Assembly (NCBI GenBank): GCA_910584435.1
Contig: CAJUAP010000086.1
Coordinates: 1-13,329 of the forward strand
Reading direction: 5' to 3'
From: an uncultured Acetatifactor sp.
GTDB taxonomy: Bacteria; Bacillota; Clostridia; Lachnospirales; Lachnospiraceae
Length of the DNA: 13,329 nt
The position numbers and the translations under genes were made by a program. Below are positions 6,589-13,278 of the stretch, piece after piece; position 1 is the first letter of the stretch, and each line of letters begins with the position of its first letter. The notes beneath the pieces are model-generated. The model saw only the letters and a program-made list of their open reading frames with translations. It had not been told where the DNA came from and ran no database searches.

Positions 6589-8823
6589 ATGGATGACAGC
6601 AGAATTATCAAAACAGAATATTCCGAAGAGATGCAGAAATCTTTTATAGATTATGCCATGAGTGTTATCATTGCCAGAGCGCTTCCCGATGTCAGGGACG
6701 GATTAAAGCCTGTCCAGAGGCGTACATTATACGATATGTACGAATTGGGGATTCGCTATGACAGACCCTATCGTAAGTGTGCCCGTATCGTAGGGGATAC
6801 CATGGGTAAATATCATCCTCATGGGGACAGTTCTATTTATGATGCGCTTGTGGTTATGAGCCAGGACTTCAAAAAGGGGCTGCCTCTGGTGGACGGCCAT
6901 GGGAATTTTGGCAATATTGAGGGCGATGGAGCTGCTGCCATGCGTTATACGGAGGCCAGGCTTCAAAAGGTGACTCAGGAAGCCTTTCTGGGAGATTTGG
7001 ATAAGGACGTGGTGGATTTTGTCCCTAATTTTGATGAGACGGAAAAAGAACCCTCCGTACTTCCTGTGAAAATTCCTAATTTTCTGGTAAATGGTTCCGA
7101 AGGTATTGCGGTGGGCATGACAACAAGTACACCTCCTCATAATCTTGGGGAAGTGATAGATGCCATGAAGGCATATATGCGGGATGAAAATATTACAACC
7201 GCCGGACTGATGCGTTATTTGAAAGGGCCTGATTTCCCCACCGGCGGCATTGTCACCAACAAAGACGAGCTTCTGCACATCTATGAGACAGGCACAGGTA
7301 AAATTAAACTCCGCGGCAAGGTGGAGTTTGAGCAGTTAAAGGGCGGAAAGACCAATGTTGTCATTACGGAAATCCCTTATACCATGATTGGCATGAATAT
7401 ATCAAAATTTCTCTCGGATGTGGCAGGATTGGTGGAGACGAAGAAGACACAGGATGTGGTGGATATTTCCAACCAGTCGTCCAAAGAGGGTATCCGCATA
7501 GTGATAGAGCTGCGCAAGGATGCGGATGCCGAGAATTTTGTGAACCTGCTGTATAAAAAGACAAGGCTGGAAGATACCTTTGGAGTCAACATGCTTGCCA
7601 TCTGTGAAGGCCGTCCGGAGGTCATGGGATTGAAAGCGATTCTGAAGGCAAGTGTGGAGTTTCAGTTCCAGATTACCACCAGAAAATATACCAATCTCCT
7701 GGCAAAAGAAATGGAGCGCAAGGAAGTTCAGGAGGGGTTGATTAAGGCATGTAATGTGATTGATCTGATTATAGAAATTCTCCGGGGGTCAAAGGACAGG
7801 GCAATGGCAAAGGCATGTCTGGTGGAGGGCAAGACTACAGGCATTAAATTCAAGTCGAAAGAATCCAAGGTCATGGCAGCCCAGCTGGCTTTTACGGAGA
7901 AGCAGGCCAATGCCATTTTGGAAATGCGTTTATATAAACTGATTGGTCTGGAAATTGAAGCTTTGATTCGTGAGCATGAAGAAACCATGGCAAATATTTA
8001 CCGCTATGAAGATATTCTTGAGCGCAGGGAGTCCATGGCACAGGTTATCATCAATGATCTGGACAGTTATAAGAAAGCATATGCCCGCAAGAGACGCACT
8101 GCCATTGAAAATGCACAGGAAGCCGTATATAAAGAAAAAGAAGTGGAGGAAATGGAAATAGTCTTCCTTATGGATCGGTTCGGATATGTTAAGACCATTG
8201 ATATGGCTGCATATGAGCGCAATAGGGAGGCTGCTGACAGTGAAAATAAATATATTTTTACATGCATGAATACGGGAAAAGTATGTATATTTACTTCCAC
8301 GGGACAGTTACATACCATCAAGGTAATGGATATTCCTTTTGGGAAATTCCGTGACAAGGGAATTCCCATCGATAATATCAGCAATTACAATTCCGAGAAG
8401 GAGGATATTGTATATATTACGAATCAGACGGAATTGAATTTGAGGCAGATTATCTTCGTAACGGCGCAGTCCATGTGTAAGCTGGTGAATGGCGGTGAAT
8501 TTGATGTGTCAAAACGCACTGTGGCGGCTACGAAGCTGAATGAAGGGGATTGGGTGGTAAGTATCATGCCCCTTTTAGAACAGAGCAGTATTGTCCTCCA
8601 GACCAAATCCGGCTATTTCCTGAAATTTCCCATAGGGGAAATCCCGGAGAAGAAAAAAGCAGCGGTGGGAGTGCGGGGCATGAAGCTTGGAGAAAAAGAT
8701 ACCGTGGAAAATGTGTATTATACGCAAAACGCCGTAGAAACATCCATAGAATATAAGGGGAAGACGATTCTGCTCAATCATTTGAAGAGCGGAAGCAGGG
8801 ACGGCAAGGGAACGAAGAAATGA
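6589..8823 (+). CDS. parC: Type IIA DNA topoisomerase subunit A (ParC-like, no GyrA box)
   Basis: The DNA-cleaving subunit that pairs with the subunit B upstream. The chosen start ATG 6589 (744 residues, MDDSRIIKTEYSEEM) has AAAGGTG (6573-6579) upstream; ATG 6571, six codons earlier, has a weaker site. The winged-helix catalytic core is intact: RALPDVRDGLKPVQRR, then GKYHPHGDSSIYDALV, then AAAMRYTEARL with the DNA-linking tyrosine at about 120. The quinolone-determining positions are Ser (about 81) and Asp (about 85), the common susceptible form. A coiled-coil tower and a C-terminal beta-pinwheel (about 510-744) follow. The pinwheel lacks a canonical QRRGGKG gyrase box, which argues for a topoisomerase IV-type decatenase rather than a supercoiling gyrase. 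GVRGMKL occurs in its last blade. The stop overlaps the rsmD ribosome binding site, so rsmD is probably translated from the same message. Confidence 0.88.
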   Translation: MDDSRIIKTEYSEEMQKSFIDYAMSVIIARALPDVRDGLKPVQRRTLYDMYELGIRYDRPYRKCARIVGDTMGKYHPHGDSSIYDALVVMSQDFKKGLPLVDGHGNFGNIEGDGAAAMRYTEARLQKVTQEAFLGDLDKDVVDFVPNFDETEKEPSVLPVKIPNFLVNGSEGIAVGMTTSTPPHNLGEVIDAMKAYMRDENITTAGLMRYLKGPDFPTGGIVTNKDELLHIYETGTGKIKLRGKVEFEQLKGGKTNVVITEIPYTMIGMNISKFLSDVAGLVETKKTQDVVDISNQSSKEGIRIVIELRKDADAENFVNLLYKKTRLEDTFGVNMLAICEGRPEVMGLKAILKASVEFQFQITTRKYTNLLAKEMERKEVQEGLIKACNVIDLIIEILRGSKDRAMAKACLVEGKTTGIKFKSKESKVMAAQLAFTEKQANAILEMRLYKLIGLEIEALIREHEETMANIYRYEDILERRESMAQVIINDLDSYKKAYARKRRTAIENAQEAVYKEKEVEEMEIVFLMDRFGYVKTIDMAAYERNREAADSENKYIFTCMNTGKVCIFTSTGQLHTIKVMDIPFGKFRDKGIPIDNISNYNSEKEDIVYITNQTELNLRQIIFVTAQSMCKLVNGGEFDVSKRTVAATKLNEGDWVVSIMPLLEQSSIVLQTKSGYFLKFPIGEIPEKKKAAVGVRGMKLGEKDTVENVYYTQNAVETSIEYKGKTILLNHLKSGSRDGKGTKK

Positions 8824-8832
8824 GGTGAATTT

Positions 8833-9414
8833 ATGAGAGTCATTGCAGGTACAGCCAGAAGCCTCCCATTGAAGACACCGGAAGGATTGGATACCAGACC
8901 TACCACTGACAGAATCAAAGAGACTTTGTTTAATATTCTGCAGCCAGATCTTCCAGGCAGTGTATTTATGGATTTGTTCAGCGGCAGCGGTGCCATTGGG
9001 ATTGAAGCCTTAAGCCGCGGCGCCAGGAAGGCATACTTTGTGGAGAATTCTGCCAGGGCCATTTCCTGCATTCAGCAGAATCTCGCCTTTACGAAGCTGC
9101 AGGATCGTGGAATTGTATTGAAACAGGATGTATGCAGCGCTTTGGCAGGAATCGGCGACAGGCAGCAGGAAGAAGCGGCGGATATTATCTTTATGGATCC
9201 TCCCTATGGGAAGGGACACGAGAAAATGGTTCTTGCCGCGCTCTTGGAGATGCCATATGTGACGGATAAGACAATTATCATCGTGGAGGCTCCGCTGAAG
9301 GCCGATTTCTCCTGGCTGGAGGAGTGTGGATTTTGTCTGACCAGAGAAAAATGTTATAAGACAAATAAGCATGTTTTTATAAAAAGGAATGATAAAGAGG
9401 GGGGAACGATGTGA
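8833..9414 (+). CDS. rsmD: 16S rRNA (guanine(966)-N2)-methyltransferase
   Basis: This S-adenosylmethionine-dependent enzyme methylates the exocyclic amine of G966 (E. coli numbering) in 16S rRNA of the small subunit. The 193-residue length is typical (B. subtilis ylbH). MRVIAGTARSLPL is the family's usual start, and TRPTTDRIKETLFNIL is the conserved segment after it. The SAM loop is DLFSGSGAIGIEALSRGA (47 onward), and the catalytic N-methyltransferase motif is DPPY at 122-125. The start ATG 8833 is preceded by GAGGTG, which overlaps the parC TGA, implying translational coupling. Its own stop overlaps the coaD start. Confidence 0.95.
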   Translation: MRVIAGTARSLPLKTPEGLDTRPTTDRIKETLFNILQPDLPGSVFMDLFSGSGAIGIEALSRGARKAYFVENSARAISCIQQNLAFTKLQDRGIVLKQDVCSALAGIGDRQQEEAADIIFMDPPYGKGHEKMVLAALLEMPYVTDKTIIIVEAPLKADFSWLEECGFCLTREKCYKTNKHVFIKRNDKEGGTM

Positions 9415-9899
9415 AACGTGCAGTTTATCCCGGTAGTTTTGACCCGGTTACTTATGGACATTTAGATGTAATCAAGCGTGCTTCTGAAATTTTTGATGTG
9501 CTGATTATCAGCGTTTTAAATAATAAAACAAAGACGCCATTGTTTTCTGTGGAAGAACGTGTTAAGATATTGAAGGAGGCTACAAAAGATATTCCCAATG
9601 TGCAGGTGGACAGCTTCAGCGGTCTGCTCATTCATTACGCGGCCGAAAATAATATCCATGTGGCAGTGCGGGGGCTGCGGGCCATTACGGATTTCGAGTA
9701 TGAGCTGCAGATTGCGCAGACGAACAGAAAACTTTCGGAAGGAAGGCTGGACACAATGTTTCTTACCACAAGCCTGGAATATGCGTATTTAAGTTCCTCC
9801 AGTGTGAAAGAAATTGCCAGTTTTGGGGGCGATATCAGTCAATGCGTTCCGGGTTTTGTCGCAAAACTGATTTATGAGAAATATCAGGTTCAAGTGTAA
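9411..9899 (+). CDS. coaD: Phosphopantetheine adenylyltransferase
   Basis: It transfers AMP from ATP to 4'-phosphopantetheine to make dephospho-CoA, the fourth step of CoA synthesis from pantothenate. The 162-residue product is the standard size. The nucleotidyltransferase motif is YPGSFDPVTYGHLDVI with the TxGH signature at 14-17. Further family segments are VRGLRAITDFEYELQIAQTNR and, near the C-terminus, YLSSSSVKEIASFGGD. The start is GTG at 9411, which forms a GTGA overlap with the rsmD stop and has an AGAGGGGGG purine tract just upstream. rsmD-coaD adjacency is widespread in Firmicutes (ylbH-ylbI). Confidence 0.96.
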   Translation: MKRAVYPGSFDPVTYGHLDVIKRASEIFDVLIISVLNNKTKTPLFSVEERVKILKEATKDIPNVQVDSFSGLLIHYAAENNIHVAVRGLRAITDFEYELQIAQTNRKLSEGRLDTMFLTTSLEYAYLSSSSVKEIASFGGDISQCVPGFVAKLIYEKYQVQV

Positions 9900-9918
9900 A
9901 CGGAATGAAGATTTTCTA

Positions 9919-10012
9919 AGGCCGCAAAGAGGGGTGTTTACACACCCTCTTAGTACCCGGCCAGTTCATTGTTTGTGCCGCTGAGAAGAGGTAAAGCCCA
10001 CCTCTTTGGGCG
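9919..10012 (+). ncRNA. Candidate structured RNA between coaD and the coiled-coil gene
   Basis: Hairpin 1: outer stem GGCCG (9920-9924) with CGGCC (9958-9962), inside it AAGAG-(bulged G)-GGTGT (9927-9937) with ACACCCTCTT (9942-9951) over a TTAC loop. Hairpin 2: AAGAGGT (9986-9992) with ACCTCTT (10000-10006); its loop contains GCCC, which could pair with GGGC at 10008-10011 as a pseudoknot. CAAAGAGG (9925-9932) could instead pair with CCTCTTTG (10001-10008), so the folds are mutually exclusive. No T-run follows either hairpin. It matches no riboswitch class I recognise. It could be a leader of the next gene or the 3' end of the coaD message. Confidence 0.4.
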
Positions 10013-10107
10013 GGCATGTCTGGAAGTGTGTAAAGAATGAAGAGATGGCAAATGGAAAAGCGGGAATGGGATGTAACTAAAATAATGTATGGAACAGGAG
10101 CAATCAT

Positions 10108-10686
10108 ATGAGCAGCAGGATAGAACAATTAATAGATGAATTAGAAGAATATATAGAGAGCTGTAAACCAACGCTCAGATCCAGTTCAAAAATCATTGTC
10201 AATAAGGATGAAATTGATGATCTGCTCCGTGAACTGAGAATGAAAACACCGGATGAGATTAAACGATATCAGAAAATTATCAGTAACCGGGATGACATAT
10301 TAAATGATGCTCAGGCAAAGGCAAAAGCGCTGATCGATGAGGCTACCGTCCATAAAAATGAATTGATCAGTGAGCATGAGATTATGCAGAAAGCATATGA
10401 ACAGGCCAATTCCATTATTGCCGTAGCTGCAAAGCAGGCACAGGAAATCCTGGATAAAGCCACAATAGAGGCAAATGAACTGCGCATGCAGGCTTCAAAA
10501 TATACGGCGGATAAGCTCACAGAGCTGAATTCCATTGTCGTCTCCGCAATTCAAACCACTGCTGCAGATTATGAGAAAACCATGGGAGCGCTCGTACAAT
10601 ACCGTGATTTGATTCAATCAAATATGAGAGCTTTTCAGCCTTTGGAGGATATGGATTCGCTTCCTTTAGATGAACATGATGAATAA
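10108..10686 (+). CDS. Coiled-coil protein, DivIVA-like / 'V-type ATPase subunit H'-like
   Basis: A 192-residue acidic, alanine- and glutamate-rich protein. The start ATG 10108 follows CAGGAG (10095-10100). After a short helical head (MSSRIEQLIDELEEYIE) and a linker with the basic patch SSKIIVNKDEIDDLLRELRMKTPDEIKRYQKII, residues about 60-165 form a long continuous helix with heptad-like spacing (NDAQAKAKALIDEA, AAKQAQEILDKATIEANELR). The end is acidic (LPLDEHDE). Such proteins next to coaD in Clostridia are often labelled ATPase or V-type subunit H because of coiled-coil similarity, but there is no nucleotide-binding motif and no ATP synthase gene here. A DivIVA/GpsB-like scaffold role at the division or growth site is plausible but inferred. 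A strong terminator follows. Confidence 0.88.
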   Translation: MSSRIEQLIDELEEYIESCKPTLRSSSKIIVNKDEIDDLLRELRMKTPDEIKRYQKIISNRDDILNDAQAKAKALIDEATVHKNELISEHEIMQKAYEQANSIIAVAAKQAQEILDKATIEANELRMQASKYTADKLTELNSIVVSAIQTTAADYEKTMGALVQYRDLIQSNMRAFQPLEDMDSLPLDEHDE

Positions 10687-10719
10687 GCAGCCTGAATGGC
10701 ATTGGCTGAAATACAATAT

Positions 10720-10764
10720 ACATACAACTGGGCTAAATTCTGCCGCAGTTGTATGTCGTTTTTT
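10720..10764 (+). terminator. Rho-independent terminator after the coiled-coil gene
   Basis: ACATACAACTG (10720-10730) pairs perfectly with CAGTTGTATGT (10746-10756), with an extra GGC/GCC inner stem and a bulged G. Six T residues (10759-10764) follow closely. It would end the parC-rsmD-coaD-coiled-coil transcript. Confidence 0.92.
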
Positions 10765-10783
10765 ATGGTATCGTTCTAATTAT

Positions 10784-10831
10784 TGATGATTGTAACAGTT
10801 CAGACAGGTCACGGAACTGTTACGGATGATT
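10784..10831. mobile_element. Second copy of the 32-bp palindromic element, with near-perfect 8-bp flanks
   Basis: The palindrome is at 10792-10823: GTAACAGTTC (10792-10801) pairs with GAACTGTTAC (10814-10823). The flanking octamers are TGATGATT (10784-10791) and GGATGATT (10824-10831), equal at seven of eight positions. It matches the element at 6416-6447 in reverse orientation at 30 of 32 positions. It sits just upstream of the amidase ribosome binding site. Confidence 0.7.
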
Positions 10832-10859
10832 AATTATGCTCAAATGGAAAGGGGATTGT

Positions 10860-12221
10860 ATGGGCAGATTTGTGCAAATTGTGACAGTGGTGGTTTTGAT
10901 CCTGTTTTTACTTCCCGGCAGACAGGTGAACGCTGCGCCAAGAGTGCAGAATATCAGATCTGAGGAAAAAGTGGTAATAGTGATTGACCCAGGACATGGG
11001 GGAGAGAATCTGGGAACCACAGAGAATAACCATACGGAAAAATTTATGACCATGACCACGGCACTTGCCATGTATGAAGAGCTCTTATTATATGACAATG
11101 TGGAAGTGCACCTGACGCATACGGATGACCAGGATGTATCTCTGAAGAAAAGGGCGGAATTTGCCGCGTCAGTGGATGCGGATTTCCTGTTCAGCATTCA
11201 TTATAATGCCTCGGAAAATCACGAAATGTTCGGAGCAGAAGTATGGGTATCGGCATTTCCTCCCTATAATGGATATGGATATCAGTTCGGCTGTGAAATT
11301 CTGACAGATATCAGGGAAACGGGATTATTGCTTCGGGGAGTGAAGACGCGTTTTAACAGCAAAGGAGAAGATTATTACGGTATCATTCGGGAATCAGTGG
11401 ATCTGGGAGTTCCGGCGGTTATTATTGAACACTGCCATGTAGATGAAGAGCGGGATGCCGTTTATTGTGATAGTGATGAAAAGCTGAAATTATTCGGAAA
11501 AATGGATGCGACAGCAGTAGCAAGATATTTCGGGTTGAAGAGCAGTATTCTGGATGTGGATTATTCCCAATATCCATTGTCTGAGGCAAGCGGCAAGACT
11601 GCGGTGAAACAGACCTTGAACGATACTTCCGCACCGGATATATGTCGGATAGAGCTTTTATCCGTGGAAGAATCTATGGAAGATAAAAGCGGCAGCGTGA
11701 CATTGCATATTACTGCGGCAGATGCCGATTCCGCTCTTGTGTATTATAGCTACAGTCTGGACGGCGGCAAGACCTTCAGTGCCAGAGAGCCATGGCCTGG
11801 CAGTGATGCTCTGACAGGGGAGTATCAGGGAAGCTTTACACTGCCTCTTCCGGTTCTGCCGGACAGAAAAACGGAAGTGATTGTTCGGGCCTATAATCAG
11901 TATGATCTCTACACGGAGAGTAATGTATGTGTTGCTGCGGAAGAGCCAGGTCTTGCGGATGCGGATGTATCTGAGGATTTATCTATGGGAAATTTGGACA
12001 CAGAACCCTCTGTTTCAGGCAGTAACAATTCCGTAGAAGAAAATATTCCTGCCGGCGGCGCTTCTAAGGATGCAGAAGGAAACGGCATGGACTATGTGGA
12101 AGTATTGGCTCTGTGTCTTGGCCTGGCAAGTTTTCTGCTGATTGTTCTGACCATAGTACAGGGTATTACATATCACAACCGCAGAAAACGAAGGCTCCAT
12201 AAGTCAGAGTTTTCAGATTAG
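10860..12221 (+). CDS. N-acetylmuramoyl-L-alanine amidase (Amidase_3), membrane-anchored
   Basis: A zinc hydrolase that cuts the bond between N-acetylmuramic acid and L-alanine in peptidoglycan, acting outside the membrane. ATG 10860 is chosen (453 residues) because GGAAAGGGG lies just upstream and the N-terminus becomes a clean signal sequence (MGRFVQ, a hydrophobic core, then VNAAP near residues 23-27); ATG 10836 would add eight residues. The Amidase_3 zinc site is complete: His46 in DPGHGG, Glu60 in NNHTEK and His114 in FSIHYNAS, with catalytic Glu190 in VIIEHCH. Residues about 255-365 look like a beta-sandwich (SGSVTLHITAADADS, YYSYSLDGGKTFS, EVIVRAYNQYD). A Ser/Asn/Glu-rich linker follows. 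A second hydrophobic helix (about 413-436) precedes a basic tail, HNRRKRRLHK. So the enzyme appears tethered by its C-terminus, unusual for this family. It ends 11 bp from the convergent ylbJ-like gene with no terminator between. Confidence 0.93.
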   Translation: MGRFVQIVTVVVLILFLLPGRQVNAAPRVQNIRSEEKVVIVIDPGHGGENLGTTENNHTEKFMTMTTALAMYEELLLYDNVEVHLTHTDDQDVSLKKRAEFAASVDADFLFSIHYNASENHEMFGAEVWVSAFPPYNGYGYQFGCEILTDIRETGLLLRGVKTRFNSKGEDYYGIIRESVDLGVPAVIIEHCHVDEERDAVYCDSDEKLKLFGKMDATAVARYFGLKSSILDVDYSQYPLSEASGKTAVKQTLNDTSAPDICRIELLSVEESMEDKSGSVTLHITAADADSALVYYSYSLDGGKTFSAREPWPGSDALTGEYQGSFTLPLPVLPDRKTEVIVRAYNQYDLYTESNVCVAAEEPGLADADVSEDLSMGNLDTEPSVSGSNNSVEENIPAGGASKDAEGNGMDYVEVLALCLGLASFLLIVLTIVQGITYHNRRKRRLHKSEFSD

Positions 12222-12232
12222 CTCATATCAGT

Positions 12233-13180
12233 TCATCGAAGGAATGAAGCAGGCAGGATCAGGAACCAGCACAGATAGAAAACAGCATTTAATAACGTTA
12301 AAATACATTTATGCAGAATATAGCTTCCAATAGACAAATCGGAATTCCCGATACAGCTATAGGTTTGGGCGATACAGGACAGGCCGCCGAAGGAGAGGGC
12401 AAGTAAACTGAACAGCGGCCGGGAATCCTGCAGCATACCCAACCCCCCTGTGATTTCCAACAGAGGTGCCGTCAGCGTGAAGGACTGGCCTGACAGTATA
12501 TGCGGTATCAGGTTCAACAGATTAAAGAGGATCATGTAGCCTCCGAGAATCAGCATACTTTGAACCGAAGAGTTAATGGAATCATTCATTTCATCCAGAA
12601 GCTTTTCGCCCAGGGAAAGCTCAGGTCTGTGATATTCACAGGACACGAGGGAGGGTGCGGCTGCATATGTACCGGACTGAGAAGATAAATCCCTGAAAAC
12701 GGTATAACGTAATACAAGACCATATAAAAGCGGAATGCCGTACATCCCGAACAGATACGGCAGTACAAGTTCTCTCTTCAGCAGAGGAAGGGCAAAACTG
12801 CAGAAATAGACAGGGCCGATATTATTACAGAACGCAAGAAGGAATTCCGCTTCCCTTTTGGTGATCATCTGCCGCAGATATAAATCATCCACAACTCTTG
12901 CTCCCATGGGAAAACCACAGAGGAAACCCATGAGCATGGCATAGCATACGTTTTTATGTATTTTGTACAGGGGGCCGATGACAGGATAGGCGATCATGGC
13001 TACCTTTTCGGTGAGCTTCATGCGTATCATAATTCCGGATATGATCATAAAGGGAAGAAGCGTAGGAATCATTTTCTGAAACCAAAGCTCCAGTCCCAAT
13101 GCGGCATAGGCCAGGCTGATTTGCGCATGGGTCAGGATACAGATACACAATAATAAGAAAAAAAGAGTCAACAACAGCAT
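12233..13180 (-). CDS. ylbJ: YlbJ-like sporulation integral membrane protein (nucleoside-recognition/Gate domain)
   Basis: A polytopic membrane protein, 315 residues from ATG at 13180, which has GGAG (13192-13189) eight bases upstream; GTG 13189 and ATG 13186 overlap or crowd that site. About eight hydrophobic segments can be seen, for example MLLLTLFFLLLCICI, MIPTLLPFMIISGIMI and FYLCWFLILPASF. Family-like segments are GFLCGFPMGARVVDDLY with LLAFCNNIGPVYF in the first half, and FGGLSCIAQTYSCIG in the second, matching the two Gate-type halves of YlbJ/SpoIIIAE-like and nucleoside-recognition proteins. YlbJ is needed for spore formation in B. subtilis, possibly as a transporter, but its substrate is not established. 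Here it is inverted relative to coaD, unlike ylbH-ylbI-ylbJ, and convergent with the amidase. A repeat element begins only 8 bp upstream of its ribosome binding site. Confidence 0.85.
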   Translation of the reverse strand: MLLLTLFFLLLCICILTHAQISLAYAALGLELWFQKMIPTLLPFMIISGIMIRMKLTEKVAMIAYPVIGPLYKIHKNVCYAMLMGFLCGFPMGARVVDDLYLRQMITKREAEFLLAFCNNIGPVYFCSFALPLLKRELVLPYLFGMYGIPLLYGLVLRYTVFRDLSSQSGTYAAAPSLVSCEYHRPELSLGEKLLDEMNDSINSSVQSMLILGGYMILFNLLNLIPHILSGQSFTLTAPLLEITGGLGMLQDSRPLFSLLALSFGGLSCIAQTYSCIGNSDLSIGSYILHKCILTLLNAVFYLCWFLILPASFLR

Positions 13181-13199
13181 GGGCATCACTCCATATTCA

Positions 13200-13265
13200 G
13201 TAACAGTTCAGCCATGCCATTTCATATGACTTTATTGCCGGCAGCTTATTCATGTCGGGCGTCCG
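13200..13265. repeat. Repeat sharing its end and core with the 115-bp element at 2122-2236
   Basis: It begins GTAACAGTTCAG (13200-13211), the exact arm of the two 32-bp palindromes, and continues with CCATGCCATT, then TTGCCGGC at 13235-13242 and TTCATGTCGGGCGTCCGC at 13248-13265, all found in the same order in the element at 2122-2236. It is about 30 bp shorter in the middle. No complementary right end is seen before the window stops, so it is either truncated or the left end of a longer element that continues outside. Confidence 0.65.
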
Positions 13266-13278
13266 CTCTATGGAAACG

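Noticed and set aside
6727..7278. 183-codon open frame on the minus strand
   Set aside because: It is antisense to the catalytic core of parC, with composition typical of a reverse-frame shadow.
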